DNA of 5,867 nucleotides from Clostridiales bacterium UBA4821 (GTDB lineage Bacteria; Bacillota; Clostridia; Acetivibrionales; UBA4821): NCBI GenBank assembly GCA_002402315.1, contig DHFP01000049.1, forward strand, positions 1 through 5,867. The letters are read 5' to 3'. Position 1 is the first letter of the stretch; the number at the start of each line of letters is the position of its first letter. The position numbers and the translations under genes are program-made. The notes below the pieces were generated by a model. The model saw only the letters and a program-made list of their open reading frames with translations, did no database searches and had not been told where the DNA came from. Positions 1 through 5,822 of the stretch are shown in pieces.

Positions 1-39
1 TTTTGCTTCATGAATTCGCCGTACCGTTTTTGATTTCAT
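1..39 (-). CDS. Possible 5' end of a divergent gene (partial)
   Basis: Read on the minus strand, an ATG at position 39 opens a frame that runs without a stop to the window edge, giving MKSKTVRRIHEAK. The basic, polar start would suit a cytosolic or DNA-binding protein, but 13 codons are too few to name a family. The only Shine-Dalgarno-like bases (AAAAAGG) lie about 2 nt before the ATG, which is too close for a good site. There is an in-frame stop seven codons upstream. It could be a chance frame; the sequence left of the window decides this. Confidence 0.2.
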   Translation of the reverse strand, partial: MKSKTVRRIHEAK

Positions 40-88
40 TACCTTTTTATGTATTTTTTACCTTAAAAATATTTTTATAAATTATTTA

Positions 89-97
89 TGTTATGCT
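89..97 (+). promoter_or_regulatory. Candidate extended -10 promoter for the mog gene
   Basis: The sequence TGTTATGCT matches an extended -10 element (TGn followed by TATGCT, 4 of 6 consensus bases). It lies about 40 nt before the start codon at 137. No good -35 box is present 16-18 nt upstream, where the DNA is almost pure A/T, so this is only a plausible site. Confidence 0.3.
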
Positions 98-120
98 AAA
101 ATGATTTTATCATGGATAAA

Positions 121-127
121 AAGGAGG
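121..127 (+). promoter_or_regulatory. Ribosome binding site that fixes the mog start at 137
   Basis: AAGGAGG is a near-perfect anti-16S match and sits 9 nt before the ATG at 137. It falls inside the frame that would begin at the upstream ATG at 101. That longer start has no ribosome binding site and would add twelve residues not typical of the family, so 137 is the better start. Confidence 0.85.
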
Positions 128-136
128 CAAAAAAAA

Positions 137-628
137 ATGATAAATGCCGGTATTTTAACCGCCAGTGATAAAGGACATGCAGGTGACAGAATTGATGAAA
201 GCGGGAAAGTAATAGCAGAATTTCTCCGCGGAATAGGTGCAGAAGTCGTTGATTATAAAATCGTACCTGACGAACGCGATATTATCTCCTCAAATTTAAA
301 GCGGATGGCTGATGAACTGGATATTGACCTAATCCTTACTACAGGCGGAACTGGGTTCTCTCCCAGGGATATAACCCCTGAGGCAACACTTGATGTAATT
401 GACCGCCAGGTTCCCGGTATTCCGGAAGCAATGCGCGCAAAGAGTCTGGAAATAACCTCTCGGGCTATGCTTTCCAGATCTGTTTCGGGGATTCGGGACA
501 AGACGCTGATAATTAATCTCCCCGGCAGCCCTAAAGCGGTACGAGAATCACTGGATGTAATCCTTCCAGTCCTTCCGCATGCAATTGAAATTTTAAAAGG
601 ACAAACAGGTGAGTGTGCGAGGAAGTGA
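137..628 (+). CDS. mogA: MogA/MoaB family molybdenum cofactor biosynthesis protein
   Basis: This 163-residue protein belongs to the MogA/MoaB (Cnx1G-like) family. Members adenylylate molybdopterin in the cytosol to prepare it for molybdate insertion. The signature loop TTGGTGFSPRDITPEAT is at residues 68-84. Asp78 in it and Asp45 (in VPDE, 44-46) line up with the two aspartates known to matter in E. coli MogA (Asp82 and Asp49). The second family motif, NLPGSPKAV, is at 127-135. Length is normal for the family, and the domain is complete with no MoeA fusion. The start at 137 is chosen from the AAGGAGG site. No other cofactor gene is in the window, so it seems to be a single-gene unit, convergent with the hicB-like gene. 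No terminator hairpin is evident in the 83 bp after its stop. Whether it acts strictly as MogA or as a MoaB paralogue cannot be told from sequence alone; the family call is secure. Confidence 0.93.
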   Translation: MINAGILTASDKGHAGDRIDESGKVIAEFLRGIGAEVVDYKIVPDERDIISSNLKRMADELDIDLILTTGGTGFSPRDITPEATLDVIDRQVPGIPEAMRAKSLEITSRAMLSRSVSGIRDKTLIINLPGSPKAVRESLDVILPVLPHAIEILKGQTGECARK

Positions 629-638
629 ATATTTTTAC

Positions 639-719
639 CTATTTCTCAAAAATCCTTCTTATTAATTCTTCTTTGCTTATTTTTAGATGCTCTGACATAT
701 CTTTTAATATATTATTCAA
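639..719 (-). CDS. Very short reading frame overlapping the hicB-like 3' end, possible gene remnant
   Basis: In the +1 frame at the end of the hicB-like gene, a TTG at 719 (or an internal ATG at 698) starts a frame of 26 (or 19) codons ending at a TAG at 639. Its product reads MSEHLKISKEELIRRIFEK from the ATG. The HLKISKEELI stretch resembles the amphipathic start of small antitoxin or ribbon-helix-helix-type proteins, which is an impression only. The TTG start overlaps the hicB-like stop by 8 nt and has AATAGG a few bases upstream, as in translationally coupled toxin-antitoxin pairs. No continuation is found after the stop in any frame I checked. It may be a truncated partner gene or chance. 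Confidence 0.2.
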   Translation of the reverse strand: MNNILKDMSEHLKISKEELIRRIFEK

Positions 720-915
720 GGTACCTATTTTCAAAATGAAATCTTATCATGCTCGGTAAATCTTTTTGTTCAAAATGGCAATGAACTGCATCCAAAACTG
801 ATTTTTTTACTTCTTCGTAAGTTTCGCCTTGTGTATAAATTGAATGGCCAAGAGCTCTCGCTTCGTATCCACCCTCATTTGATTCTTCAATGATAAATAT
901 AATTTCCTTATCCAT
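712..915 (-). CDS. HicB-like small protein (orphan type II antitoxin-like)
   Basis: The 67-residue product has the compact HicB-like fold signature: an initial beta strand (DKEIIFIIEES, 2-12), then EGGYEARALGHSIYTQGET (14-32) and the helix YEEVKKSVLDAVHCHF (33-48). Databases often call this subfamily HicB family antitoxin, or mislabel it as 2-oxoisovalerate dehydrogenase. Classical HicB proteins neutralise the HicA mRNA interferase and carry a C-terminal DNA-binding domain; this one ends right after the HicB core (RFHFENRYLE), so it has no helix-turn-helix or ribbon-helix-helix of its own. No hicA-like gene follows: only a tiny overlapping frame precedes the convergent mog gene. The start is supported by an RBS, and a consensus promoter lies about 80 bp upstream. 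Family assignment is good, but an antitoxin role is an inference because the partner is missing. Confidence 0.8.
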   Translation of the reverse strand: MDKEIIFIIEESNEGGYEARALGHSIYTQGETYEEVKKSVLDAVHCHFEQKDLPSMIRFHFENRYLE

Positions 916-920
916 TAAAA

Positions 921-928
921 CTCACCTT
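921..928 (-). promoter_or_regulatory. Ribosome binding site of the hicB-like gene
   Basis: On the minus strand AAGGTGAG lies 5 nt before the ATG at 915. Spacing and composition are normal and support this start. Confidence 0.7.
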
Positions 929-994
929 TCTTAATTTTATAGCTATTATATTTTATATTATTTTTTATTTAACATGTGTCCTTTATTTAGTAAA

Positions 995-1023
995 ATTATA
1001 TAAACAAGTAAAATACTTGTCAA
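995..1023 (-). promoter_or_regulatory. Fully consensus sigma-A promoter for the hicB-like gene
   Basis: On the minus strand there is TTGACA (1018-1023), a 17-nt spacer (1001-1017) and TATAAT (995-1000). Both hexamers are perfect matches and the spacing is optimal. Transcription should begin near 988 and give an untranslated leader of about 73 nt before the ATG at 915. A second TATAAT (945-950) with a poor -35 (GTTAAA, 968-973) lies further downstream and could be a weak alternative. A promoter this strong for a 67-residue protein suggests that it is held down by a repressor; see the overlapping palindrome. Confidence 0.8.
1004..1020. promoter_or_regulatory. Operator-like palindrome inside the hicB-like promoter
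   Basis: ACAAGTA-AAA-TACTTGT is a perfect inverted repeat with 7-bp arms and a 3-bp centre. It fills nearly all of the spacer between the -10 and -35 boxes and covers three bases of the -35. A protein bound here would block RNA polymerase, so it looks like a repressor operator. The binding protein is unknown: the 67-residue HicB-like product has no visible DNA-binding domain. Confidence 0.55.
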
Positions 1024-1040
1024 ATTTGTAATCCTTCTTG

Positions 1041-1078
1041 AAACAAAAGAGAAGCTCAGGTGTTAAACCCGAACTCCC
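1041..1078 (-). terminator. Terminator-like hairpin of the DUF4163/DUF3298 gene
   Basis: In the minus-strand transcript, GGGAGUUCGGGU (1078-1067) pairs with ACCUGAGCUUCU (1061-1050) around a 5-nt loop. All 12 positions pair if G-U wobbles are allowed, and a U-rich tail (CUUUUGUUU) follows. On the plus strand the wobbles become A-C mismatches, so the structure fits only minus-strand transcription. It starts 13 nt after the stop of the gene at 1092-1733 and separates that gene from the hicB-like promoter. Confidence 0.6.
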
Positions 1079-1091
1079 TTTACATTGTTGT

Positions 1092-1733
1092 TCAATCATT
1101 AGTCGCCATTCTGCCTAAAGGCCCATCATCCTTTATTATATTCTGCAAATCAAAAACAGAAATCGGAAACATCGGCAATCCTACATAGTATGGACTAATT
1201 TCATATTCCTGAAAGTACACCACCAAAGCTTTATCTGCTATATAGTAGTCCTGGTCGGGGCGGATTGCTTTGAACTCTCCCAATAAAGGAATCTCTCTTG
1301 CTTTAATCTGCTGCTGTATGTTTTTCGAAATAACCTCAACATAATTGCTTCCGGTTTTAAATAATGCACTCAGCGGAAACACCTTGCCCGTATGGATGTC
1401 AAACGTCAGAGACTTAATAATTGTCAATCCATGTGCCGCAGGAATGGCCATGGTATAGTTACCTATACTTAAGCTAAGTATCCCTCTCTCGTTTGTCTTT
1501 ATCTCATACCATCCCTGTACTGTAACTTGAGGATTCTTATACCCTTGGTTAATGAGTTGATTGATTTGGTCCTTAATCAGTTTATTGACAAGAGATAATA
1601 TAGTCGAATTTATTTTTTTCTGAATAGCTTGATTGGCCATTCCTATAACAACCGGGTAGTCGATTGCCAGCTGTTGATCCGGCCTCACAATTGTCCGGGT
1701 AATAATTTGAACAGGGTTTTGTATGTAGCTCAT
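1092..1733 (-). CDS. DUF4163/DUF3298-type protein without a signal peptide
   Basis: The 213-residue product has the layout of the DUF4163-plus-DUF3298 family, which is found in Firmicutes in RsiV-like anti-sigma factors and in some cell-wall deacetylases. Landmarks are an early strand and helix region (TRTIVRPDQQLAIDYPVVIG, 12-31), a paired-helix stretch (38-62), the conserved AAHGLTIIKSLTFDIHTGKVFPLSALF core (99-125), and the C-terminal DUF3298 segment YYIADKALVVYFQEYEISPYYVGLPMF (163-189). It has no signal peptide, membrane segment or catalytic domain, so it is expected to stay in the cytosol (or forespore or mother cell), unlike the exported members. The start has only a weak GGTG site, but the N-terminus matches the expected beginning of the domain and no better start is present. 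It is a single-gene unit, divergent from the SLH gene, with its own terminator at 1041-1078. Function is unknown; the family call is made from remembered sequence patterns. Confidence 0.72.
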   Translation of the reverse strand: MSYIQNPVQIITRTIVRPDQQLAIDYPVVIGMANQAIQKKINSTILSLVNKLIKDQINQLINQGYKNPQVTVQGWYEIKTNERGILSLSIGNYTMAIPAAHGLTIIKSLTFDIHTGKVFPLSALFKTGSNYVEVISKNIQQQIKAREIPLLGEFKAIRPDQDYYIADKALVVYFQEYEISPYYVGLPMFPISVFDLQNIIKDDGPLGRMATND

Positions 1734-1882
1734 TTTACACCAATATTTTCAATAAAGATTTGTTAATATACTATTCAATTTTAAATGAATTTGTTCATTC
1801 ATCTATAAATCCATCCATTTTTAGCAAGCAGGAACGGCAGATTATACGGAAATTTTTTCAAATTACATATCTTTTGAAATGC

Positions 1883-1911
1883 TTGTAATGTTTAACCTAT
1901 TTTATTATAAT
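1883..1911 (+). promoter_or_regulatory. Sigma-A promoter of the SLH protein gene
   Basis: TTGTAA (1883-1888, 4 of 6 bases) and TATAAT (1906-1911, perfect) are separated by 17 nt. Transcription should start near 1918 and give a leader of about 117 nt. Long, structured leaders are common for abundant S-layer transcripts. Confidence 0.65.
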
Positions 1912-1970
1912 AATATTAAATGTATATTAAAAATCTACATTTTAATGCAGTATATTCTAACTGGAATCCG

Positions 1971-1993
1971 CTGATGGTAAAGCTTTCCATCAG
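1971..1993 (+). promoter_or_regulatory. Leader hairpin before the SLH gene
   Basis: CTGATGG (1971-1977) and CCATCAG (1987-1993) form a perfect 7-bp stem around TAAAGCTTT, within which AAAGCTTT can pair further. The next 12 bases, TTTGAATTCAAA (1994-2005), are a second perfect palindrome. No proper U-tract follows, so it is unlikely to be an efficient terminator. It could protect the messenger from decay or be a control element. I see no match to a riboswitch class I know. Confidence 0.5.
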
Positions 1994-2020
1994 TTTGAAT
2001 TCAAAATATTTTATTTAATG

Positions 2021-2028
2021 AGAGGGGG
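2021..2028 (+). promoter_or_regulatory. Ribosome binding site of the SLH gene
   Basis: AGAGGGGG lies 6 nt before the ATG at 2035. It is purine-rich and well spaced, and is followed at once by a classical signal peptide, so the start is secure. Confidence 0.75.
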
Positions 2029-2034
2029 AACTTA

Positions 2035-5000
2035 ATGTTCAAGAAAAAGAAGTACATAGCAAGAATTGTAGCTTTTATATTTCTGTTTACTACGATTTTT
2101 GCAAACACATCCGTTATTGGTTTAGCTAATGACCACATGGCCAAAATTACAGGTACAATAAACTTAAATGGCCGGGACGTGAATGATCTAAGATTGAACT
2201 TATTAGACTCCACGAACCAATCAGTTGCCGAATTCATTTACAGCGATGTTGTTAGCGGCGACAATCTTGCAACTGTTACCGATACTGTTTATGGAGATGT
2301 TTATGCTTCATTCGACAAGGTCGGAGAAACTGTCCAGTATGCAGTATATGCGGGGACAGATGTAGGGGATAAGCAAATTACCGGTGTAAGACTACATGCA
2401 TTTACCGGAAATGATTATTTCGGATACACTGCACTAGTCGGGCCGGTTACCCTTGGTAATCCGGTTGAACAGGTTTCTGTCAGTTCGGTAGTATACAATG
2501 TTTATAGCCCAATGGATGCTATGACACTGGTGCCGATCGAATCAGTATTTGACTGGATGCTTGTTAAGCCGGACAATTCTTATTACACGCAGGAAAACAC
2601 ACGGACTTATTATTACTACAAGAATGTTGCTGGGAAGAATATTATTAAAATAGAAGTGACAACTGACGTGCCGACAGACAAAATTACTGCTACAATACAG
2701 CATGCATCGGCCGGCGCACCTATTTTATCAACCAGCGAAGCAGTATACTCTGTAGATGATAAGGCATACTATGTAGAATTTGACATTAATGACATTGCAA
2801 GTATTCCTGAAGTACCGGCACCTGGAGATTATGGTGCATATATAATTCGGCTTTCAAATGGTGTTAACACTCAGAATGAGAGTCAAGGAATAGAAGTTAA
2901 AATTGGCAACAGTCCTAAAAATGATGACCCTTCACTGAATAACGATTTGACAAGTGACTGGTCTGAAATTGACGACTTTACTGCCGCTGCAAACTTCAGT
3001 TTCGGTAAGGTTGGGTATGGTCAAATAACATTCGCAGGCCCGATAGACTTGACAAGTACTGCCACAACAGCACAATTTGACGCTTTGAGAGACGAAGGCG
3101 CACTAATAATTAATGAGGGCGAGGCTGGGTTGTCCAATGCATTATCTGCATTCAAAACAGGGGCAACACTAAAAATGTTTAATGTACCTTCAGTTTTTGA
3201 ATCTGTTTACCTGTCTGATATCGAATACTATGCAGAAGGCAGTGCTATACCTACAACTCCGGATGATTCAAAAATCACAAGTTTGAATTATGATAATGGT
3301 ACATTGACATTGTCAGTTAGCGGATTCAGTAAATATAAAGCAGTAAAGCAACTGGCAGCACCTGCTAAACCAACCCTTTCAGACGATATAGCTTCATGGA
3401 CGGGTGTAGAAAATGCAAATGCAGGATACAGCGTGCAGTTGTATAAGGGTGATACAGCTTTAGGTTCACCCGTAAGTGTAGCTGCAGGAGTATATGAACA
3501 TGACTTTAGTGCAAGCATGACGGGTGCCGGAAGCTATACTGTAAAGGTAACTGCAAAAGGCACAGGGTTCTTCAAAGATTCAGCACAATCAACAGCATCA
3601 GCTGCACAAGTAGTAACGAGCAGCAGTAACGGCAGCAGTTCACCTACCACTACTACCACTGCTACCACTACTACGACAACATCTCAAACAAGTGAGCAAG
3701 CGCAATCAAGTATAAACAATATAGCAGCCCAGCCAGCGGTAACTGCCGAACAGGCAACAACAGCAGCCAATGCTGCAGCAACAATCACGGGTAATCTGAC
3801 AAGCAGTACTGCAACAGATAGTGAAAAAGCTGCCAATGTTGGAACAGCATCAGCTAGTGTCGCTGACCTTGCTACAATAATAAGTAAGACAACCGATGCA
3901 TCTGCAGCAAATTCAGTTGCTTCCAAGGCAGTAGAAATGATTGGGACAATAGCAGCCGCAACTGCTTCTATCAATGATGAAGCCAGTGCAGCCAAAGCAC
4001 TTGATGGTGCATCTGCTGCAATAGGAAATGCAGCAAGTCTGGTAACTGCAGTCAAGGATGCGGCACAGCAGCAGACTATTGTAGAAAAAACAACAGAGGT
4101 TCTTAAGGCTATAACACAAGCAATGGAAAAAATAACTGCGGAAAAAGCAGTCGAAGTTGCTCAAAGCGTAATTGAGAACGCTGCAAAGGTTGTTGCAGCA
4201 GATAAGAATGAAAAGACGCAGGAAGCAATGGTTAAAGAAGTAGTTAAAGTAGCAGAAAAAGCTATAGAAAAATTAGGTAAAGAGACAACTGTTCCGCAGG
4301 TAGAAGGACAAAAAGCAAAAGCTGTAATAACAGAAGCTGCAGCGGCTAATATACTCAGCAAAGCAGATGCTGTTGTTGCAAAGGCAAAAGAACTTGCTGA
4401 AAAAATGGAACAGAACAATATAAAAGAAAGTATTGAAACCAAGATAACCATCGAAGTTCCAAAACAGGAAAATGCAACCGAAGTACAAACTGTTCTACCC
4501 GCTAACATAATTGATGCAGTAAAAGCCAAAGGAATTGAAAAGTTAGAGGTGGCAGCAGGAATAGCTACTGTAGCAATGCCTTCCGGAGCAATAGACACAA
4601 CTGGAGCAAGCTCTGTAAATCTTGGAGTAAAAGAAGTCAACAAAGAAGCTGAGCTAACATCTGAACAAAAAACTGCAGTAGGCAATAGTCCTGTATTCGA
4701 CTTCAATGCATCTGTAGTAAAGGCTAATGGAGAAGAAGAAAAAGTAAGCAGCTTTAGCAAAGCTGTAGAAGTAATGGTTCCGTACACACCGGCAGAAGAT
4801 CAGGATATAGAAAAGATAACAGTATTCTATATTAATGACAAAGGCGAGTTGGAAAACAAATCAGGCAAGTACAACCCTGAAACAAAGATGGTTGTATTCA
4901 CAACTGAGCACTTCAGTAAATATGTAATAAAGCAGAACAATGTAGCATTTAGCGATATGAGTTCTGCTGAATGGGCAAGGAAGTATGTTGAAGTAATGGC

Positions 5001-5496
5001 TTCAAAAGGAATAATAAAAGGTATGACATCATATACTTTCAAACCCAATGCGACAGTCACCAGAGCACAGTTTGCAGCAATGCTTACAAGGGCATTCAAC
5101 CTACCCGAGTCCAGCACAAGTATAACAGATAAATTCTCCGACACTAAAGCAGATGCTTGGTATGCAAAAGCTGTAGTGTCTGCAGTAGAAGCAGGGCTTG
5201 TAACCGGGTATGAGAATGGAACATTCAAGCCGGATGCAAATATAACCAGACAAGAGATGGCAGTGATGGTGGCAAGAGCAGCAAAAGCATATAAAGGTTC
5301 TGTCGCTCCTTCTGATATCAATAAGTATATGGGATTTGCTGATTCAGCTAATGTAAACGCTTATGCAAAAGACTCAATTGCATTAGCGGTGAAATACGAA
5401 ATAGTTAACGGCAAACCCGGCAATGTATTTGACCCAACCAGCAATGCAACTAGGTCAGAAGCAGCTAAGATAATTTATATGATTTACAATATGTAA
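2035..5496 (+). CDS. Secreted S-layer homology (SLH) domain protein with Ala-rich helical region
   Basis: This 1153-residue protein is probably exported by Sec and anchored to the cell wall. A signal peptide covers residues 1-31 (KKKK then a hydrophobic core, likely cut after GLA). Residues 36-293 and about 304-440 are beta-rich, with many Tyr, Asp and Asn. Residues 443-528 look like an Ig/fibronectin-III-type domain. A Ser/Thr linker with runs of Thr (528-553) follows, then an Ala-rich, Glu/Lys-bearing helical region (560-800) built of degenerate repeats of about 27 residues. A second beta module spans about 803-966 and ends in HFSKYVIK. Three SLH domains close the protein (about 970-1024, 1032-1086, 1099-1153). 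Their key motifs are TRAQ (1009-1012), TRQE (1071-1074) and TRSE (1139-1142), which in the family bind pyruvylated secondary cell-wall polymer. There is no enzyme domain, dockerin or LPXTG signal. It may be a structural S-layer or adhesive protein, but which is not shown. It has its own promoter, leader and terminator. Confidence 0.9.
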   Translation: MFKKKKYIARIVAFIFLFTTIFANTSVIGLANDHMAKITGTINLNGRDVNDLRLNLLDSTNQSVAEFIYSDVVSGDNLATVTDTVYGDVYASFDKVGETVQYAVYAGTDVGDKQITGVRLHAFTGNDYFGYTALVGPVTLGNPVEQVSVSSVVYNVYSPMDAMTLVPIESVFDWMLVKPDNSYYTQENTRTYYYYKNVAGKNIIKIEVTTDVPTDKITATIQHASAGAPILSTSEAVYSVDDKAYYVEFDINDIASIPEVPAPGDYGAYIIRLSNGVNTQNESQGIEVKIGNSPKNDDPSLNNDLTSDWSEIDDFTAAANFSFGKVGYGQITFAGPIDLTSTATTAQFDALRDEGALIINEGEAGLSNALSAFKTGATLKMFNVPSVFESVYLSDIEYYAEGSAIPTTPDDSKITSLNYDNGTLTLSVSGFSKYKAVKQLAAPAKPTLSDDIASWTGVENANAGYSVQLYKGDTALGSPVSVAAGVYEHDFSASMTGAGSYTVKVTAKGTGFFKDSAQSTASAAQVVTSSSNGSSSPTTTTTATTTTTTSQTSEQAQSSINNIAAQPAVTAEQATTAANAAATITGNLTSSTATDSEKAANVGTASASVADLATIISKTTDASAANSVASKAVEMIGTIAAATASINDEASAAKALDGASAAIGNAASLVTAVKDAAQQQTIVEKTTEVLKAITQAMEKITAEKAVEVAQSVIENAAKVVAADKNEKTQEAMVKEVVKVAEKAIEKLGKETTVPQVEGQKAKAVITEAAAANILSKADAVVAKAKELAEKMEQNNIKESIETKITIEVPKQENATEVQTVLPANIIDAVKAKGIEKLEVAAGIATVAMPSGAIDTTGASSVNLGVKEVNKEAELTSEQKTAVGNSPVFDFNASVVKANGEEEKVSSFSKAVEVMVPYTPAEDQDIEKITVFYINDKGELENKSGKYNPETKMVVFTTEHFSKYVIKQNNVAFSDMSSAEWARKYVEVMASKGIIKGMTSYTFKPNATVTRAQFAAMLTRAFNLPESSTSITDKFSDTKADAWYAKAVVSAVEAGLVTGYENGTFKPDANITRQEMAVMVARAAKAYKGSVAPSDINKYMGFADSANVNAYAKDSIALAVKYEIVNGKPGNVFDPTSNATRSEAAKIIYMIYNM

Positions 5497-5508
5497 CATA
5501 CTGCATCA

Positions 5509-5548
5509 ACAACCTCAAAGGTTTAAACCTTTGAGGTTGTATTTTTTT
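5509..5548 (+). terminator. Rho-independent terminator of the SLH gene
   Basis: ACAACCTCAAAGGTTT (5509-5524) is followed directly by its exact reverse complement (5525-5540), giving a 32-bp perfect palindrome. After one A comes a run of seven T (5542-5548). It starts 12 nt after the stop codon. There is no A-run on the left flank, so it works for plus-strand transcription. Confidence 0.95.
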
Positions 5549-5631
5549 GAGTCACGGAACCTCCCTAGTTGATTCTTTAGGATCATAAATCTTTTAAATA
5601 TTCGCATTTTATTCTTTTGAATTAATGGAAT

Positions 5632-5666
5632 GTACAAAAATAAAGAAGCCAGTTATTCCAGCTTCT
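5632..5666 (-). terminator. Minus-strand terminator-like hairpin
   Basis: In the minus-strand transcript AGAAGCUGG (5666-5658) pairs with CUGGCUUCU (5652-5644) around a 5-nt loop. The 9-bp stem includes two G-U wobbles and is followed by UUUAUUUUUG. On the plus strand the wobbles become mismatches and the following T-run is short, so it favours minus-strand termination. Confidence 0.6.
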
Positions 5667-5683
5667 CAGTTTTCTATCCTGTT

Positions 5684-5726
5684 TTATTCTAATCGGTTTG
5701 ATTCCGTACCCCTATTATTCTAATCG
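5684..5726. repeat. 12-bp direct repeat, two copies 31 bp apart
   Basis: TTATTCTAATCG occurs at 5684-5695 and again at 5715-5726 with no mismatch. The DNA between is not repeated. Both copies lie in the transcribed interval of the candidate small RNA, in single-stranded-looking sequence before the terminator. Confidence 0.6.
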
Positions 5727-5785
5727 CATTTCTTTTTTAAGTATCTCTCTATTGCCACTTTATCATCTTTCAACTGTAATGGCAT
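5720..5785 (-). CDS. Possible 21-codon peptide frame
   Basis: An ATG at 5785 opens a frame to a TAG at 5720. Its product starts MPLQLKDDKVAIERYL and ends KKKCD. It is charged and helix-prone. The open frame extends seven codons further upstream (KHIVVAT) without a good start. There is no Shine-Dalgarno site before the ATG, only GTTGCAAC. It may be a tiny protein, the relic of a longer gene, or chance. Confidence 0.2.
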   Translation of the reverse strand: MPLQLKDDKVAIERYLKKKCD

Positions 5786-5822
5786 AGTTGCAACAACAAT
5801 ATGCTTTTATCTTTTAGATGAT

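Larger units (their letters stand above)
1734..2034. other. Divergent intergenic region between the DUF3298-type gene and the SLH gene
   Basis: These 301 bp hold no credible protein gene. They carry the promoter, leader hairpin and RBS of the SLH gene, listed separately. There is also an inverted repeat AATGAA-TTTG-TTCATT at 1784-1799, upstream of the minus-strand gene. A minus-strand TATAAT occurs at 1841-1846 without a recognisable -35 box, so the promoter of the DUF3298-type gene is not assigned; a sporulation sigma factor is possible but not shown. Confidence 0.6.
5634..5816 (-). ncRNA. Candidate small RNA of about 180 nt
   Basis: The interval is bounded by a good sigma-A promoter on the right (5823-5851) and a terminator-like hairpin on the left (5632-5666), both for the minus strand, and lacks a convincing protein gene. 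A 12-bp direct repeat (CGATTAGAATAA in transcript sense) occurs twice inside it. Both ends are approximate: the start is placed about 7 nt after the -10 box and the end in the U-tract. No known RNA family was recognised. The alternative is a very short messenger for the 21-codon frame at 5720-5785, or a remnant of a decayed gene. Confidence 0.4.

Noticed and set aside
64..77. 14-bp palindrome TAAAAATATTTTTA upstream of mog
   Set aside because: It is made only of A and T in a very AT-rich stretch, so it is easily a chance palindrome with no stable stem.
101..136. Upstream ATG that would extend the mog protein by 12 residues
   Set aside because: It has no ribosome binding site, and the strong AAGGAGG at 121-127 lies inside the extension and points to 137.
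253..501. Minus-strand 82-codon frame inside the mog gene
   Set aside because: It lies wholly within the conserved mog coding region, with no RBS and a Ser/Ile/Arg-rich translation typical of a shadow frame.
1968..2010. Leader hairpin as a c-di-GMP riboswitch
   Set aside because: The conserved GEMM core sequences are missing and the structure is a simple short hairpin.
2001..2237. Minus-strand 78-codon frame over the SLH gene start
   Set aside because: It reads the signal-peptide and leader DNA backwards and appears hydrophobic for that reason. It overlaps the promoter-proximal leader and RBS of a well-supported gene.
3646..3681. ACT/ACC triplet run as a possible microsatellite for phase variation
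   Set aside because: The triplets encode the Thr linker and are a mix of ACC, ACT, ACG, ACA and GCT. Length changes would be in multiples of three and keep the frame.
4161..4787. Long minus-strand frame (208 codons) opposite the SLH gene
   Set aside because: It is the antisense shadow of Ala/Glu/Lys-rich codons. It is low in complexity, has no ribosome binding site and resembles no family. The same holds for the antisense frames at 3288-3518, 3684-4055, 3913-4164, 4273-4488 and 4827-5321.
5555..5580. CCTA...TAGG inverted bases after the SLH terminator
   Set aside because: Only 4-bp arms with a long loop, well within chance.
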